DNA of 64,000 bases, from assembly GCA_036927565.1 (NCBI GenBank), contig JAYESD010000008.1:115490279-115554278 (forward strand), in the 5' to 3' direction. This DNA is from Tuctoria greenei (lineage: Eukaryota; Streptophyta; Magnoliopsida; Poales; Poaceae). The translations under genes were made by a program, and so were the position numbers. Below are positions 33,116-46,270 of this stretch, one piece after another; position 1 is the first letter of the stretch; the number at the start of each line of letters is the position of its first letter. Under the pieces are notes generated by a model. It did no database searches. It saw only the letters and a program-made list of their open reading frames with translations, and was not told where the DNA came from.

Positions 33116-33358
33116 TGTGACACCCTGATTTTTGAGTTTTGGTAAATTAAAAACATAAATGGGAATATAAAATTAATAATAGGAAGAAATTGTTTTTATA
33201 AAGAAAAATATAAAATATCTAGATCTCATCTGACATTTTGCATTCATCCTCATGTATTGAAAATTAATTACCAAAATAATACAATAAAAGTAATTTAATT
33301 GCCATAACGAATATGAGATAAAAGAAGTAGATGAAACTATATATATATATATATATCT

Positions 33359-33394
<36 letters not shown>

Positions 33395-34340
33395 TTAATA
33401 ATATGATGAATTCATGCAAAAAGAACTAAGTAGGATGAAAAGGAAGAAAGTAAAAGAATTAGAAATAAAGATGCGAGTAAAGATGAACTAGGCACCAGAT
33501 TAGTCCAGAAAACAACAGACTAGTCGGAATGCCTTCACTGGACAACAACGGACTTGTTCGCTACAATTCGCTACAATACCGGATTAGTCCGATATGCACA
33601 AACTTAATCAAATTTCCCCGCACCACAGACTTGTCCATCACAACAACAGACTAGTCCAAAGTCCCTTACTGTACATACCCCAGACTTGTCCAGCATAACA
33701 CCGGACTAATCCGTTGAACTTTCTATTCCTTGGACAGACTTGTTCGACACCAAACTGGACTTGTCCGATCAACTCTCTGTACCAGCACGAAATAGTTTGT
33801 TCCTATGTGGACGCCTTCAGTACTCTACAGTTTGTTTTATTTTAACGATTCACCACACTAGATATGTAAATAACAAAAAAGTCAACCGACAATGAGATTG
33901 CTGACCGCACAAAGAGCCTTGCCGCATGCGAAAGAAAAATAAACAAATAAAGAATAATAAATAACAAAAAGGGGAAAGAAAAACAAAGGTCAACCCAGAG
34001 CCCTGGCTGCACAACCATGAACCGAGGCTAACTGGGACTCCAAGTCCCGTACGTCTGGCCACACTATCAATATAAGTCACCGCCGGCCCTCTCGTAGCTT
34101 CTCCCTCTCCACGATAGAAAAACCACCCCGCTACACATACGTAAGCGCTGCCAAAGCAGAGAAAGAAAAGGCCAAAGCACTAGCCGCATACAAGTAAGGC
34201 CATAGCCAGGAAAAAAGGAAGAAAAGGAAGGAGTCGCCGTCTGTTGGAGATCGTCGCCGTTCTTCATGAGAGATCGCTACGTCACCATCGTCTTCTTCGT
34301 CGACATCTCATCGCCGTGTTCTTCATTGACATAACGCTGT
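33116..34340 (+). repeat. gypsy solo LTR, first part
   Basis: Begins TGTGACACCCTGATTTTTG. The matching end GGGTGTCATA is at 49193 and forms an inverted pair with the start. The flanks GGTTA (33111-33115) and GTTTA (49194-49198) fit a 5-bp target duplication in the integrase gene. 33498-33780 carries degenerate versions of the GGACTAGTCC motif. An (AT)n run occupies 33341-33389. The LTR is interrupted at 34340 by a Tat element. No internal gypsy sequence of this family is present, so it is a solo LTR of about 3.3 kb. Confidence 0.8.
33341..33389. repeat. AT microsatellite
   Basis: About 24 AT dinucleotides, interrupted once by CTAG, within the solo LTR. Confidence 0.95.
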
Positions 34341-35182
34341 TGTCGGTACCCTGCATACCGGGTACCCCTTAATACCGCGAAGAGTATAAGGGAGTTCTAC
34401 CTGTCAGAGTTAGAAGACTCCTCGGGCCCCACATGCCACACTGCACTGGACCCGCTCCTTTCATATGGGTAGCTCCTGGATCAATGCGTGTAAAGGAAAA
34501 CCGGAACTATGCTCCTATAAAAGGAAAGCTTCGGTGCCAACATGTGTACAACAGACCTGGAGCTAACCCCCAGAAGAGAGGAGCTCCAGTGCCAACACAT
34601 GTACAGTAGCCCCGGACCTAACCTACCATAAGGGAAAGATCTGGAGCTTCCAAGTGTGGAGCCTACGGACCTTCATCGACGCGTACACTGGCAGATCTCC
34701 TTCAGCATGAGCCATCAAGCGTAATTAAAGCGGTAGTTACAAGATGTAAGTACGTGTCGTTAATGTTGTATTAATGACACACGATCAAGAGAGCTGTTAA
34801 TAGGGGTAACACAGTCATTAAGGCAAGTTATCACACTATTAATCATGCTTAATACTCGTTAGACAGTGTATTAGGCCATTAAATACGCCAGGGCCACATG
34901 TCGGGCCAGGCAAGCTTTGTAACGATTAGTCCTTCGAACTACAAAAGGGATGTACTGCACGAACTCAGGGCACATTCTATTCAACCTGATCCCAGCTGAC
35001 TAGCTCGCAATACAACAACACAAACCCCGTGGAGTAGGGTGTTACGCTCAGGCGGCCCGAACCACGTAAATCTCTGGTGTCATCATCTTGATCTTGATCT
35101 CTGCGTGCCCCAACCACAAAAGAACCTCCGCGGGCTGCTTCTTAGCGGGTCCGGGGAAAGTTTCATAGCAAACACTTCGACA
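34341..35182 (+). repeat. Tat 5' LTR (842 bp) and primer site
   Basis: Starts TGTCGGTACCCTGCATACCG and ends TTCGACA. The primer site TGGCACGCCAGGTAGGGGG follows at 35186. The TATA position reads TACAAAAGG (near 34940), whereas the 3' LTR keeps TATAAAAGG at 46871. The 5' promoter core is therefore mutated by one base. Confidence 0.9.
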
Positions 35183-35227
35183 TTTTGGCACGCCAGGTAG
35201 GGGGAGGTGCAATTCCGAGACCACAAG

Positions 35228-36559
35228 ATGGTGAATTCAGCTGCTGGATCCTCCAATGGCAACCATGTTGGACAACCTGCCAGAGGCAATCCCTCCAACG
35301 TCCAACAACCAACAGCTGCCATTATTCCAACCAGCGATATGGCGTCACAACCACCATATGTACTGGCAAACAATGCTGGTCAACGAGATGGGGCATCTGC
35401 GTCGATCACTGCATCGACAAACAACAACCCTGAGCATGCACTCATTGCTGCGCGAGCTCTCCTACAACGCCCGTCGCCTCCAGATGCACCCCATGGTGCT
35501 ATGGAGCAGTGGAGACCTGATGTTGACCATCTGGTCATAGCCGCGGCTGCACGCATCAGCAATCAAGGTCCTCCCTTTTCCGGGCGAGCAACATCTAACC
35601 GACGGACCTCGTCGGGCCGACTTGGTCCGCAAGTTTTGCAGCAGAGGAGACGTGATGCATCTCAGCAGGTGACTTCGTTGCCTCTCCGGGCACGACGGAC
35701 CCATACCATCACCAGGATCCCGACTCATGACTTGCGATCGGAACTGGATCGCCATTACCGACAGTAGGATGGCTGTGTCCACATCGAGCGTGCTCATGAG
35801 AGGCGAGAGGCATGGGACAACCCTGCTCCTCAAGGAGTAGGAGGAGGCTATTCTGCCCTGGCCATGCGTTCATGCATGGTCAGATGGCCACAGAAGTTCT
35901 GGCCCCACTTGCCGGAAAAATTCGACGGGACTGTCAACCCTGCCGAATTTCTTCAAATCTACTTCACTGCCATATTGGCAGCGGGAGGTGATGAGGCTGT
36001 AATGGCCAATTATTTCCCGGTGGCTTTAACTAGGACTGCAAGGTCCTGGTTCATGTGTCTTCCACCCGACTCCATTAAGAGTTGGGTGGAGCTATGCCAA
36101 CAATTCACTGCCAACTTCGGGAGCTCCTACACCTGGTCCAACACTGAATTGGACCTATTTGCTGTAAATCAAACATCGGGGGAATCGCTACGGTCCTTCA
36201 TCCAGCATTTCTGTCAGGTACAAAATACCATCCCTTCAATCTCGAGCTCTTCTGTTATCATTGCATTCAGACTGGGCGTTCGAGATAAGAAGATGCTGGA
36301 GAAGCTGGCGATTAAAGAAGTTACCAGCGTCACGGAACTCTTCAGCCTAGCCGACAAATGGGCTAGAGCTGCGGAGGGCCGTGAAATGCATTCTAAGCCA
36401 GCTCCGGAGGCCAACCAGAAGTCCTCCAAAACTAAAGCCGCTACCTCCAGTAGTGGCAAGAAGAAAAAGAAGCCTAATGGAAAAAAGAAGTCGTCGGCCG
36501 GCGCTAGAGCTGCTGCTGCTGTAGCTCCTGGAAGCCGGGGGCCACGCTCCGAGAAGTGA
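35228..36559 (+). pseudogene. Tat gag
   Basis: I chose ATG 35228 (MVNSAAGSSNGNHVGQPARG) rather than the upstream ATG at 35207, because the preceding codons overlap the primer region. A disordered Asn/Ala/Gln-rich N-terminus runs to a tag stop at 35765. In the same frame the retrotransposon gag core follows: WPQKFWPHLPEKFDGTVNPA, ILAAGGDEAVMANYFPVAL, TARSWFMCLPPDSIKSWVEL and ESLRSFIQHFCQVQNTIPSI. A Lys/Ser/Ala-rich tail ends at 36559. There is no classical zinc knuckle before the stop, but the next frame has WCPIHNE, a CxxH-like remnant. It is particle-forming in function; one stop breaks it. Confidence 0.85.
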
Positions 36560-36569
36560 CCTCGTCCTT

Positions 36570-38788
36570 CATCAGAGGACGACAACAGTTCTAAAGCTTG
36601 GTGTCCAATTCACAATGAACCAAAAAAGATTGGAAGAGTGCCGGGAGGGCCAGGACCTTGTCGAGCGCTATAACAAGCACCGTGAAGAAGCTCCTTTTCA
36701 TCAAAGGGAAGGAAAACAAAAAGTTGACAAAGCTCCAGCTGAAGAGGAGCTAGGTTTTCAGGACCCCAAAAAGGTCTTGAAAATAGTATACAACACTGTC
36801 GACGACGACTCCGACGTCTCTGACAACGAACGTCGGAAGACCTTGAACACCATCTATGGTGGTTCTTGGGAAATCACCTCTCGTCGCATCCTCAAGATAA
36901 TGCGGCAGGACATGGCCGTGGTAGCTCCCGCTGCTAAGGCGGAACCACATCGGAAGTGGATGGATACACCCATCAATTTTGATGCTTTGGACTGCCCTCG
37001 AAATATGATCGCGGCTGGCCAACTCCCGTTGATGGTGTCACCCACTATTAACAATATGCAAATCCACCATGTAATGGTGGACGGAGGTTCCGGGCTAAAC
37101 CTCATAAGCTTCAAAGCTTCTGTTAAGCTTCAGCTCCAGCCTTTGGACCTTCGCCCATCCCAACCTTTCTCTAGAGTAGGTCCGGGAACCATCACTCCTC
37201 TCGGTTCCATCACACTCCCAGTGACCTTCGGGACTCGGGAGAAATACAGAACCGATAAACTGGTCTTCGACGTCGCGGAGATCAGTCTGCCTTTCAATGC
37301 CATTCTGGCAGGCCAACTTTATAAAAGTTTATGGCTGCTGCCCATTATGGTTACTTGGTGTTGAAGATGCCAACACCCACAGGCGTTTTACAGATCCGAA
37401 AAGATCGTACCGCAGAAGTTACTGCACTGGAAGAACTCTATGCGCTTACCACAGCACAAAAGGAAGCATCCGGTAAGGATCCAGCTCTGAATCCTCCAAG
37501 CATTCGTCACAAAGGCTCTACCTCCGCACCTCGTGTGCAACCAAGCGGCGACGCCGACATTCCCATCAAAGTCGTCCAAATTGGTTTCGATGCTGCTCAA
37601 ACTACCCGTATATGGGGGGGTCTGAACAACAAATAGGAACTCGCGCTCATCACTTTCCTCCGGGCTAATGTCGACATGTTTGCCTGGCAACCGTCACAAA
37701 TGCCTGGGATCCCTAGGGAGGTGATTGAGCACAATCTGAAGATTTACCCAGACACACGACCTGTACACCAGAAGCCCCGGAAGCAATCAATCGAGCAACA
37801 AAACTTCATCCGACGGGAAATCAAGAAGTTGCTCGAAGCTGGATTCATCCGGGAAGTCTTTCATCCAAAATAGCTGGCAAACCCAGTTGTTAAACCCAAG
37901 GCCGGAAGGAAGCTTCGGATGTGTATCGACTACACCACCTTAAATAAGGCATGTCCAAAGGATCCATTTCCACTACCTAGAATAGATCAGATAGTGGACT
38001 CCACCTCCGAGAGTGAGCTACTGTGTTTCTTAGATGCATATTCTAGATATCATCAAATCCAAATGTCTAAGGAAGATGAAGAGCATACTGCCTTCATAAC
38101 AGTAGATGGATTGTATTGTTATACTGCCATGCCATTCGGTCTTAAAAATGCTGCTTCAACATTTGTGCGAGCTATGTACAAAACTTATGGAGAGCTAATT
38201 AGAGACTTGGTCGAGGTGTATGTTGATGACATTGTCGTGAAGATCAAAACCAGGGAGTCACTCCATGAAAACTTACAAGCCGTCTTCAACAAGCTGCGCA
38301 CCACGCGCACCAAGCTGAACCCGGACAAGTGTGTTTTCGGGGTTAGCTCCGGAAAGCTTCTGGGGTTCTTGGTGACTCACCGAGGAATTGAAGAAAATTC
38401 GGCGAAGATCAAGGCTATAGAAGAAATGCGGCCACCAACCCGCGTTAAAGATGTCCACAAGCTAATTGGATGCCTAGCTGCGCTCAGTCGGTTTATCTCA
38501 AGACTGGCAGAACGGGCAGTACCCTTCTTCAAACTATTGAGGAAGTCCAGACCTTTTCATTGGTCTGAAGAAGCAGAAAAGACGTTTCAAGAGCTGAAAC
38601 ATCTCCTCAGCACACTACCAATATTGGTAGCTACTAATCCTGGTGAGCCTTTACTGCTTTACATTTCAGCAACCACCGAAGTTGTCAGTATGGTCCTGGT
38701 TGCGGAAAGACCATATCCACATCCGATTCAGGCGTCCAGACCCCTGTGGGAGGGTCCGGAATCACCTGAAGACGTGACTGGGTCTTAG
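36570..38788 (+). pseudogene. Tat protease and reverse transcriptase
   Basis: 36615-37364 runs in a shifted frame with the aspartic protease motif HHVMVDGGSGLNLISF (near 37068). From 37331 the gag frame returns. RT starts with FIRREIKKLLEAGFIREVFH and MCIDYTTLNKACPKDPFPLP and continues with FLDAYSRYHQIQM, MPFGLKNAASTFVRAM and the catalytic YVDD at 38219-38230. The connection domain shows LGFLVTHRGIEENSAKIKAI and RFISRLAERAVPFFKLL. Stops lie at 37634 and 37871. In an active element RT makes the cDNA; here the two stops and the shift prevent a continuous product. Confidence 0.9.
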
Positions 38789-39806
38789 CTCCCAAACACG
38801 GAACCTCAAAACGAAGTGCTAGGAGATCAACCTCATTCGTCTGAAGAGGTTCACCTGGCTAACCAAGATAATCTGGATCATCCTAGTGAGATCCGGGTTG
38901 AACAAGAAGGAGTTTTGGACCCGTCCGGGAGGGTCCAAGAAGCACAACCTGATGGTCCGAAACCCTCCAACAGGGTCCAGGTCGATGGAGAGGAAGCCCC
39001 GGGTCCTTCTGAAAGGTTACAGACCATCCAACGCCCTGTGTACATCATGAGTGAAGTACTCCACGATGCCAAGACAAGATACTTTTAGGTGTATAAACTG
39101 CTTTACACAGTTGTTATCGACTCAAGGAAGCTTTATTACTACTTCCAAGACCACAAAATATCAGTGGTAACTTCTTTTCCACTGCGTGCTATTTTGCATA
39201 ATCCTAATTCTACCGGGAACATTGCAAAGTGGGCAGCGGAACTGGCCGAATTCAATCTAGAATTCGTGTCAAGACAAGCAATCAAAAGTCAAGCCTTGGC
39301 TGACTTTGTGGCGGAATGGACTCCCTCTCCATCAAACCCTGGGGGCCACAGTGAGCAGAAACTAGAACTCAAAGTTCCGGTGTTCACCGAGCCTCACTAG
39401 ACCCTCTACTTCGACAGCTCCGTACAGAAGCAGGGGGACGGAGCTGGAATCCTTCTCCTGGCTCCGACCGGGGAGATGGTCAAGTACATGGTACACCTTG
39501 ATTTCAAGGCAACCAACAATATGGCAGAGTATGAAGCCCTCATCTATGGATTCAAGGTGGCACTATCTTATGGTGTCAAATAGCTATTGGTAAAGGGAGA
39601 TTCACAACTCATCATCAAACAAGTGAAAGGTGAATGTTCCTGCAACAATTCTCTATTAGCTGCTTATCTCCTTGAAGTCCAGAGGCTTCAAAAGGACTTT
39701 GAAGTCCTAGATCTCCATCATTTTCAGCGTCTTCATAACTCTGAAGCCAACGAACTCTCGACGAAGGCCTCAACTGGAGCTCCGGCTCCTGACGGAACCT
39801 TCGTAT
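38789..39806 (+). pseudogene. Tat RNase H plus additional RNase H
   Basis: An acidic linker (38816-39060) ends RPVYIMSEVLHDAKTRYF. The RT-linked RNase H remnant follows (KLLYTVVIDSRKLYYYFQDH, SNPGGHSEQ). From 39400 a second, separate RNase H domain reads LYFDSSVQKQGDGAGILLLA, NNMAEYEALIYGFKVAL and VKGDSQLIIKQVKGE. This additional domain is the hallmark of the Tat lineage. In-frame stops occur at 38786, 39086, 39398 and 39581. The first catalytic Asp (FDSS, usually FDGS) and the AEYEAL Glu are present. Confidence 0.85.
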
Positions 39807-39811
39807 GAAGG

Positions 39812-41222
39812 TTGTCAAAACCAACACCTCAGCCTGCCGAACTGAGCGAAGGGGGCGAGACCAACACCTCGAAGCTGGCGGTCCCGGTGGCCCTGCTACC
39901 ATGGCATCCACCAAGGGTCGTAGGTGTTGTCGGAAGCTCCGAGCAACCCAGCCTGCAAGACTCAGAAGCTCACGTTAGCTCTGATGCATGGATCTCAAAG
40001 ATACGGAGCTACTTGAAAGATAATATCCTTCCTGAAGATAGTGTATCTGCTGACCGGATAGTCAGATTGGCTAAAAGATACACGTTGGTAGAAGGGGATC
40101 TCTATCGACGCGGTGTCAATGGCATCCTAATGCGGTGCATTGCGAGTGAAGAAGGCCGCGAGCTCCTCGCGGAAATCCATGGAGGCAAGTGCGGGAACCA
40201 TGCTTCTTCTCACACGCTAGTCGGTAAATCCTTCCAACATGGCTTTTACTGGCCTACAACACTTAGGATGCGGTTGAGCTAGTGAAAAAATGTGAAGCGT
40301 GTCAATTCCATGAAAAACAGATTCACACACTGGCCCAGTCACTACAAATGATACCTCCTACATGGCCATTCACTGTGTGGGGTATGGACATCTCGGGACC
40401 TTTCCCAAAAGCCGTCAGAGGTTATAGGTTCCTGTATGTCGCCATCGACAAGTTGACCAAGTGGACGGAAGCAACTCCAGTTGTGACAATCAACAAATAA
40501 TCTGCAATCAAGTTCTTGAAGTCCATTATATGCAGATTTAGAGTTCCTAACAAAGTCATAACTGACAACGGAACTCAATTTACAAGTGCTACATTCCAAG
40601 AATATTGCGAAGACCTCTACATTCAACTTAGCTACGCCTCAGTAGCTCATCCAGCAAGTAATGGCCAAGCCGAGAGAGCAAATGCAGAAATCTTAAAAGG
40701 ACTCAAGACGCGCACATATGAGCGCTTGAAAAAGCACGGAGCTAACTGGATTGAGGAGCTTCCTTCCACATTGTGGGTGAACAGGACAACTCCAAACCGG
40801 TCAACCGGGGAAACTCCATTCTTCCTGGTGTACGGAGCTGAAGCAGTCCTTCCTCCGGAGATCACCTTGGGGTCCCTCCGAGTTCGGACCTTCGATGAAG
40901 CCACGCAGGACCAGCTCTGGCGTGAAGACCTTGACCTCGTCGACGAGGGAAGGTGCCAAGCAACTGTTCAGAATGCATGTTATCGCCAATCGCTCTGGTG
41001 CTATCGTCAAAGTCATGTGCGTGACTAACAGCTTGAAGAAGGCGACCTGGTGCTTCATAAGATACTAAGCTGTGAAGGGATGAACAAACTTTCCCCCAGC
41101 TGGGAGGGTCCCTTCTGAGTAATTAAAGTATCCTGACCAGGATGCGTTCACTTGGCAACTGAGGATGGGATTCCACTTCCTAATCCTTGGAACATAGAGC
41201 ACCTCCGTAAGTTTTATGCTTA
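39812..41222 (+). pseudogene. Tat integrase
   Basis: The H2C2 finger reads HGGKCGNHASSHTLVGKSF, HGFYWPT and KCEACQFHEKQIH across a frameshift at 40280. The catalytic core shows VWGMDISGPFPKAV (Asp), VITDNGTQFTSATF (Asp) and HPASNGQAERANAEILKGLK (Glu). LVYGAEAVLPPEI and a C-terminal block, WNIEHLRKFYA, end at 41222. Stops at 40498, 41026 and in the C-terminal part inactivate it. All three DDE residues are visible, and there is no chromodomain. Confidence 0.9.
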
Positions 41223-42347
41223 GAATCACGATGGTGAGTCTGTAATTACACGCAATGCATGTTGTAGAGTCATTATACAGAGACGGGCAAGTCCTCCTGG
41301 AGAACATTCGGACACCTCCGGGAGGGTCCAGGAAGTTCAAGTAACACTTGAGACAGTCACAATACTAAAAGTGTAACTACTTGTTCTGGCTTAGTACAAG
41401 ATGTATAGCACATTTAGCATGGTCCAACACCCAAAGTGTGTCCTTGTTTCCCCTATAATCCGAACCTATAATGAAAGGCATTGTTGTGTGAAAACAGACT
41501 CCACGTGTATTTACTTTTTGTGCAAGGCTCAATATATCAAATTATTTTCACCCCGCTTGTCTATAATGAAGTTGTGCAAATCTTTTTGAACTTTATTCCA
41601 AGTAATTCACGTGCATTACAAGCCTTATTGATAGTCTTATCGGATCTTAACATTGCTACATAATTTACTTGCCTGAACGCCAAGCCAACATAGGTCCGGA
41701 GTGTGCTATCGACTTAGCCTAGTCCTGCACCCTAAGTACGCCGCTCTACCTACACCCCAGCAGGCCTCAGTAGGGTGAGTACTATAAATGCATGCAAATC
41801 TAGAAAGATTATATCAAACGCTCATTATCATGTTGAGTTTCTTCGGACCTAAAGTCCACATAAGAACAATAAGTCACAACCAAATTATAGACAAGAGGAC
41901 AAATTTTACTTTTTCTCTTGCCTTTAATGTGCAGGAAAAGCAAAAATTCATAGCGATGGTGGACGACGCCGGAGCTACTAAGCTCCGACATCCTCCAAGA
42001 GGGGTCCGCCGTCAATGTCTAATATGTTGACAGTGGGTGACATTGGAGCTACCAAGCTCCGACCATCCCAAGGGGCCTGTCTTCGACGCCTCAGAATTGA
42101 AGACTTTGGACCTAAAATCTACAAGTGTGAACCATCCAAGTCGTCAACATACTACCACAAACTTTGGTACATGTACACTTTTCAATTGTACACATGTACC
42201 AGGGGGCCAACAAGATACAACACAATATATTGAAGACAAAGTGAAATCCAAGACAGAAAGGAGGATTTCATTAATCAAGAATACTGGATTACAAAATTGA
42301 GAGTACAACAGAAGGCAAAAGGAAGAAAGCCCAAACTACTGGAGGAC
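41223..42347. other. Tat non-coding region after integrase
   Basis: No ORF on either strand is supported. Two related GC-rich phrases (GACGCCGGAGCTACTAAGCT near 41966 and TTGGAGCTACCAAGCTCCGA near 42043) form a local duplication of about 75 bp. The segment separates the sense pol genes from the antisense ORF. Confidence 0.6.
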
Positions 42348-45300
42348 CTAAGACCTGGGGAAGAATGAAGCGACTTTTTGGGCAACTTCTTGGACGCTGG
42401 CCTTGGCAGCGTCTTCCTCTTCAGCAACGAAACCTTTGAGCACCGGGTCTAGTGGGAATTGGGGATCTCGGCTCACATAACACGTCAGCACGTATTCTGC
42501 GACGTTTGTAGCCAGAGTCTTCCCCTTTGTCTCCAGCTGGTCCGCGATGACGTCGCCCATTGCGTCAAGTTTGCCGCCAGCACCGTTGAGGGCCACTAGC
42601 GCTCGGTCCAAGTCCAGTTCCGGGTTGTCCAGACGTACGGGACTGAAGCCTAGTTGTGTCAGCGCATCGTTAGCCCGCCCCAAGAAGTCCCACACTTGAA
42701 TGGCTTCAGTCTCCTTCAGGCTCCACAACTCCTCTAGTGACTTTCGGGCAGCCGCAAGCTCCGAACCTTCATGGGCAAGGCACTCAACCAACTTAGCATG
42801 CTGCTGCATGTTCTCAGCAACTTGCTTTTCCCGGTCGGTCAGCTCCGTATCCCGGAGGTGGATGCGGTTCCGCCTTTCGGCAAGGTCTTTTCCCTGCCTT
42901 TGACTCTCTCCTCCCTAGCTGCAACGTCAGACTCTCTTTTCGAGAGCTCTTGCCCCACCTTCCAGTTTTCTTCCTTTCTTCCTCCTTCCATAGATCCAGC
43001 TTTTTGCTGCGATCTGCCAAATTTTTCTCACCTAGAGTCAACTTCTGGGTGACCTCCGTCTCTCTCCTCACCACATCCTCCTGCTGCTCCAGGAGTTTTT
43101 CCTCTCTCGCCCCCAGGTCCGCCCGATGCTTCAGTAGGATTTCTCAATTCATTAAGTTTCTCGTGACGCTCGTCAGCAGCATCACGTCTCTCCTTGGCTT
43201 TCTCCAGGATCTCCCTGGAGTTAGCATCGGGCGCCCGGATGGCGACTTCTTTCTCCTCCATTAGCTTGTCCAAGTATTCTAACCAGACCTTCTCCCTCTT
43301 AATCCATTCCTTCTGGTCAGCCAGCCTCGTTTGGGCAAGCCTTGTATCAAAATGGAGTCTGTTGCGCCAACACCTCAAGGTGTGGCGCTCCTCCTCCAAG
43401 GCTTTGCTCTCTTGATCAAAGGGAAGCTAGACCTGTCGGAGACTTGAGCAGGCTTATGGACAACTCTAGAGGGATAGGTTCCGGGCCTGCTAGGACCATT
43501 TCTTCAGGCTCAAAAGGATTTTCCATCACAAAAATTGGGTCCCACTCTACAATAGTGGTCTCCTGGACTCCTGCAACGCTAGGGCCGCTCTCGGGAAGCC
43601 CCTCAATGGTAGCAGAGGAAGAACCCGCTGGGGGAATTCCCACATTCGGTGCGGGAGTTGAAGGTGCCGCTTCTGGACCTTCAGTCATAGGCTTTGAGGA
43701 TGAAGGACCTGTCGTCACTTCCTCAGGCTGCTCCGACTCTGGCCTAGGTACCTCTGGGACCACAAGCTCCGGAGTAGCAGTCGGGGCTTCAACTGGGGCC
43801 TCAACTGCCGCTGGCTCAGGCTCTGGCACAGCGACTACTTTCGGTTCAATGACCAGAGCTTCAGCTGCCTCCGGCTTAACCGTTGGGCTTTCAACCACTT
43901 CTGGCACAAGGGTCGGAGCTTGTGAGATTTCCGGCTCAATAGCCAGGGCTTCAACTACTTCTTGCTCAGCAGCCAGGGCTTCGACAACTTCCGGCTCAAA
44001 AGCCGGAACTTCTTGCATCGCTGGTGCTGGAGCATCAGCCTCTGCCACTGTCGCCAGGGGTACATCTTCAACTTCTCTCCTGTGGTCCGGCTACCACAGG
44101 AGCTTCGGGTGAGGACTCTGAGTCCAAGCTCACGACAGCTGGCGCCGGAGCTGTCGCAACTTCTGCTTCCGCTTGACGAGGAGGCTTAGTGCTAGAAGCC
44201 GGAGCTTTGGCAGGCACAGCCCTGGCCGCTGCAATAGGCGCTGAAGCTCCAGGCCCCTTCTTCGACACCCTAGAAATAAAGGGAAGAGAAGATTAAATAC
44301 ACGTTAAAAACAAGACTGGCATGTCAGGGCGAGCAATCAATGTTTACCTAGGGATGCTGCCACCCAGTCGCCTCGGAATCTTTTCTTCTGAGCCCGGAGC
44401 TAGAGCCCACCAAGTTTGGTGAGACTATAGCATCGGACCTCAGTTGAGTGCCGCTTGCAGCAGTCGGAGTCTTCTCAGCCGGAGCTTCTCTTGGCTGGGA
44501 ATAACAACTGGGCTTGTAGCTTTTAGCCAGCACTGAGGCTGGGGTCGACTGCCCGGAGCTTACGTCTCTTGAAGACGCTTGCACTGGAGCAGGAGTATCT
44601 GTAGAAGACCTCCCCCTCCAGGGAGGATACGTGGTAGAAGGAGCAGGTCTGACGGACCTCCCGTCAGCGTGCTTCAACTTTCTCTTCCAGCTGGAGGGCT
44701 CAACTGGCTCTTTGCCCTTGCCCTTGCCGATGTCTTCAGTCTTCCGGCTCGGGGCGGAGGCAGGACCGCCATCGGAAGCTCTGGGGATCACCAATATGGT
44801 GGTTGGACGCCTTTCTACCTCACCAAGGTCGTCAAGCACCAGCATACTCCTCTGGAGCTCCCTATTGAACTGCGCCTCCATGTTCAGAGGGAGGAAAGCT
44901 ACTGGCGGAACCATGTCGTTGCCGTTGACGTTAATACCATGCTAGAATTTCTTCAAATGAGACTACAAGGATTCATCGTCCAAGTTGGATTTTAGACCGG
45001 TTTCAATCCGGTCGTCATCCATCACGCTGTTGAGGTCCCACGCGAGCTTCTCCCTCTTCTTCAGCAGAGCCAACCTGTTAACCAGGAAGTTGCAGAAAAC
45101 CATCTGGGGGGTCACTCCACCCTCCACGCACTCGCGAATCCTGGTCAAGACAGGGTTGAACGCATTTGACAGCATCAGAACTACACTCCGGGCGTCGGTG
45201 TCAACATTGGGGAGACCTTCAGGCAGCTCCAACTTCTCGTGCTCCTCCACCGCAATGATAATCCAATCTTTCCTCCAGTCGTCCCACTTGCCAGAAGGAA

Positions 45301-45733
45301 ATGACTTCAAGTATTTGAAGGGTCAGTTCTTGCGCTTCACAAAATAGTATAAGACAAGAAGCTCACTCCCCTTGCCAGTAGTGTGGTTGGTGAAGAAGGT
45401 GAGGAATAGCTCGACAAAGGGGGGAATACCCACCCACATCTCGCAAAAGTGGATGAATGTTGCCACGAGGTGAAGAGAATGGGGGCCAAGGTGATATAGT
45501 TGCAGACCATAGAAGTCTAGCAGCATCAAAAGGAAAGAAGAGAAAGGTGGAATGAATCCCACCATGGCATACACTGTAAAGTACACCATATTGCCATTGC
45601 GCTCCTTCTTGAACAGGAGATTGCCGGTGCGGACCAAATGGTTGAAGGAGTCGCAGGACCACCCCATGTAGGTCCGGACCTTCTTTAGATCACCATCGCT
45701 CTTGAGGCGACTCTTGGGGAGACTCAACTCCAT
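42348..45733 (-). pseudogene. Tat antisense ORF (putative gypsy-type transposon protein)
   Basis: A long gene runs opposite to pol. The likely start is MELSLPKSRLKSDGDLKKVR at 45733. A globular N-terminal domain follows (NLLFKKERNGNMVYFTVYAM, FYGLQLYHLGPHSLHLVATF, WVGIPPFVELFLTFF), matching in style the 'putative gypsy type transposon' domain of grass proteins. 45310-44963 continues (WDDWRKDWIIIAVEEHEKLE). 44914-43416 is Pro/Ala/Glu/Ser-rich with tandem VVEALA-type repeats. 43399-42348 is charged and coiled-coil-like (RNRLHFDTRLAQTRLADQKE), ending KVASFFPRS. It is broken into several frames. Antisense ORFs at this position are known from Grande-type Tat elements; their function is unknown. 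Confidence 0.75.
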
Positions 45734-46270
45734 TGCGGCAAAGCGGAGCGAAGGAAGGGAAGTTAGGCAGAGTTTGAGAGGCTCTGAGTGCAAAGATGAT
45801 CGAAGGCGTAAAGAGTCCTCAAACCGTGCGCACTTTCCCTCTTAAGTAAGCCTCCGCGACGCTTGGATGGAAACCGCAGAAAGAACGAAGGCACATTTTA
45901 AAAGTCTACCCTATCAATGACGAGTGGGCCTGGGGCCACCTCGACGAAGAGATCGAGATTCTTACCCAAGGTGAACCATTGTCATGATGAGCAGCGGGAA
46001 ACCCGATGGTGGCACCCTGACAGGGCACGCTGAACCGATACAACTTTTGTATTGGGAACCGGTGACCTTCAATTGCGTGACATCCTCACACAAATATCTC
46101 ATCTGCCGCATTCATAACAAGCCACGCGTAGATGGTTCACTCTCGGACCATCGCCCCAACAACACATCAGAAGGCTCTTGAAATGGAAGTGCGGGAATCG
46201 AGAATGGCCCCACCTCCGACAGAATAACTTAACCCAAAGAGTTTCTCCCAGAGGTGGGCCCGGGGGCCAC
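45734..46270. other. spacer before the Tat 3' LTR, with polypurine tract
   Basis: No gene is seen. For the antisense ORF this would be the upstream, promoter-side sequence. It ends in AGGTGGGCCCGGGGGCCAC (46252-46270), the Tat polypurine-type primer directly before the LTR. The same sequence type borders the reversed LTR at 58866. Confidence 0.7.
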
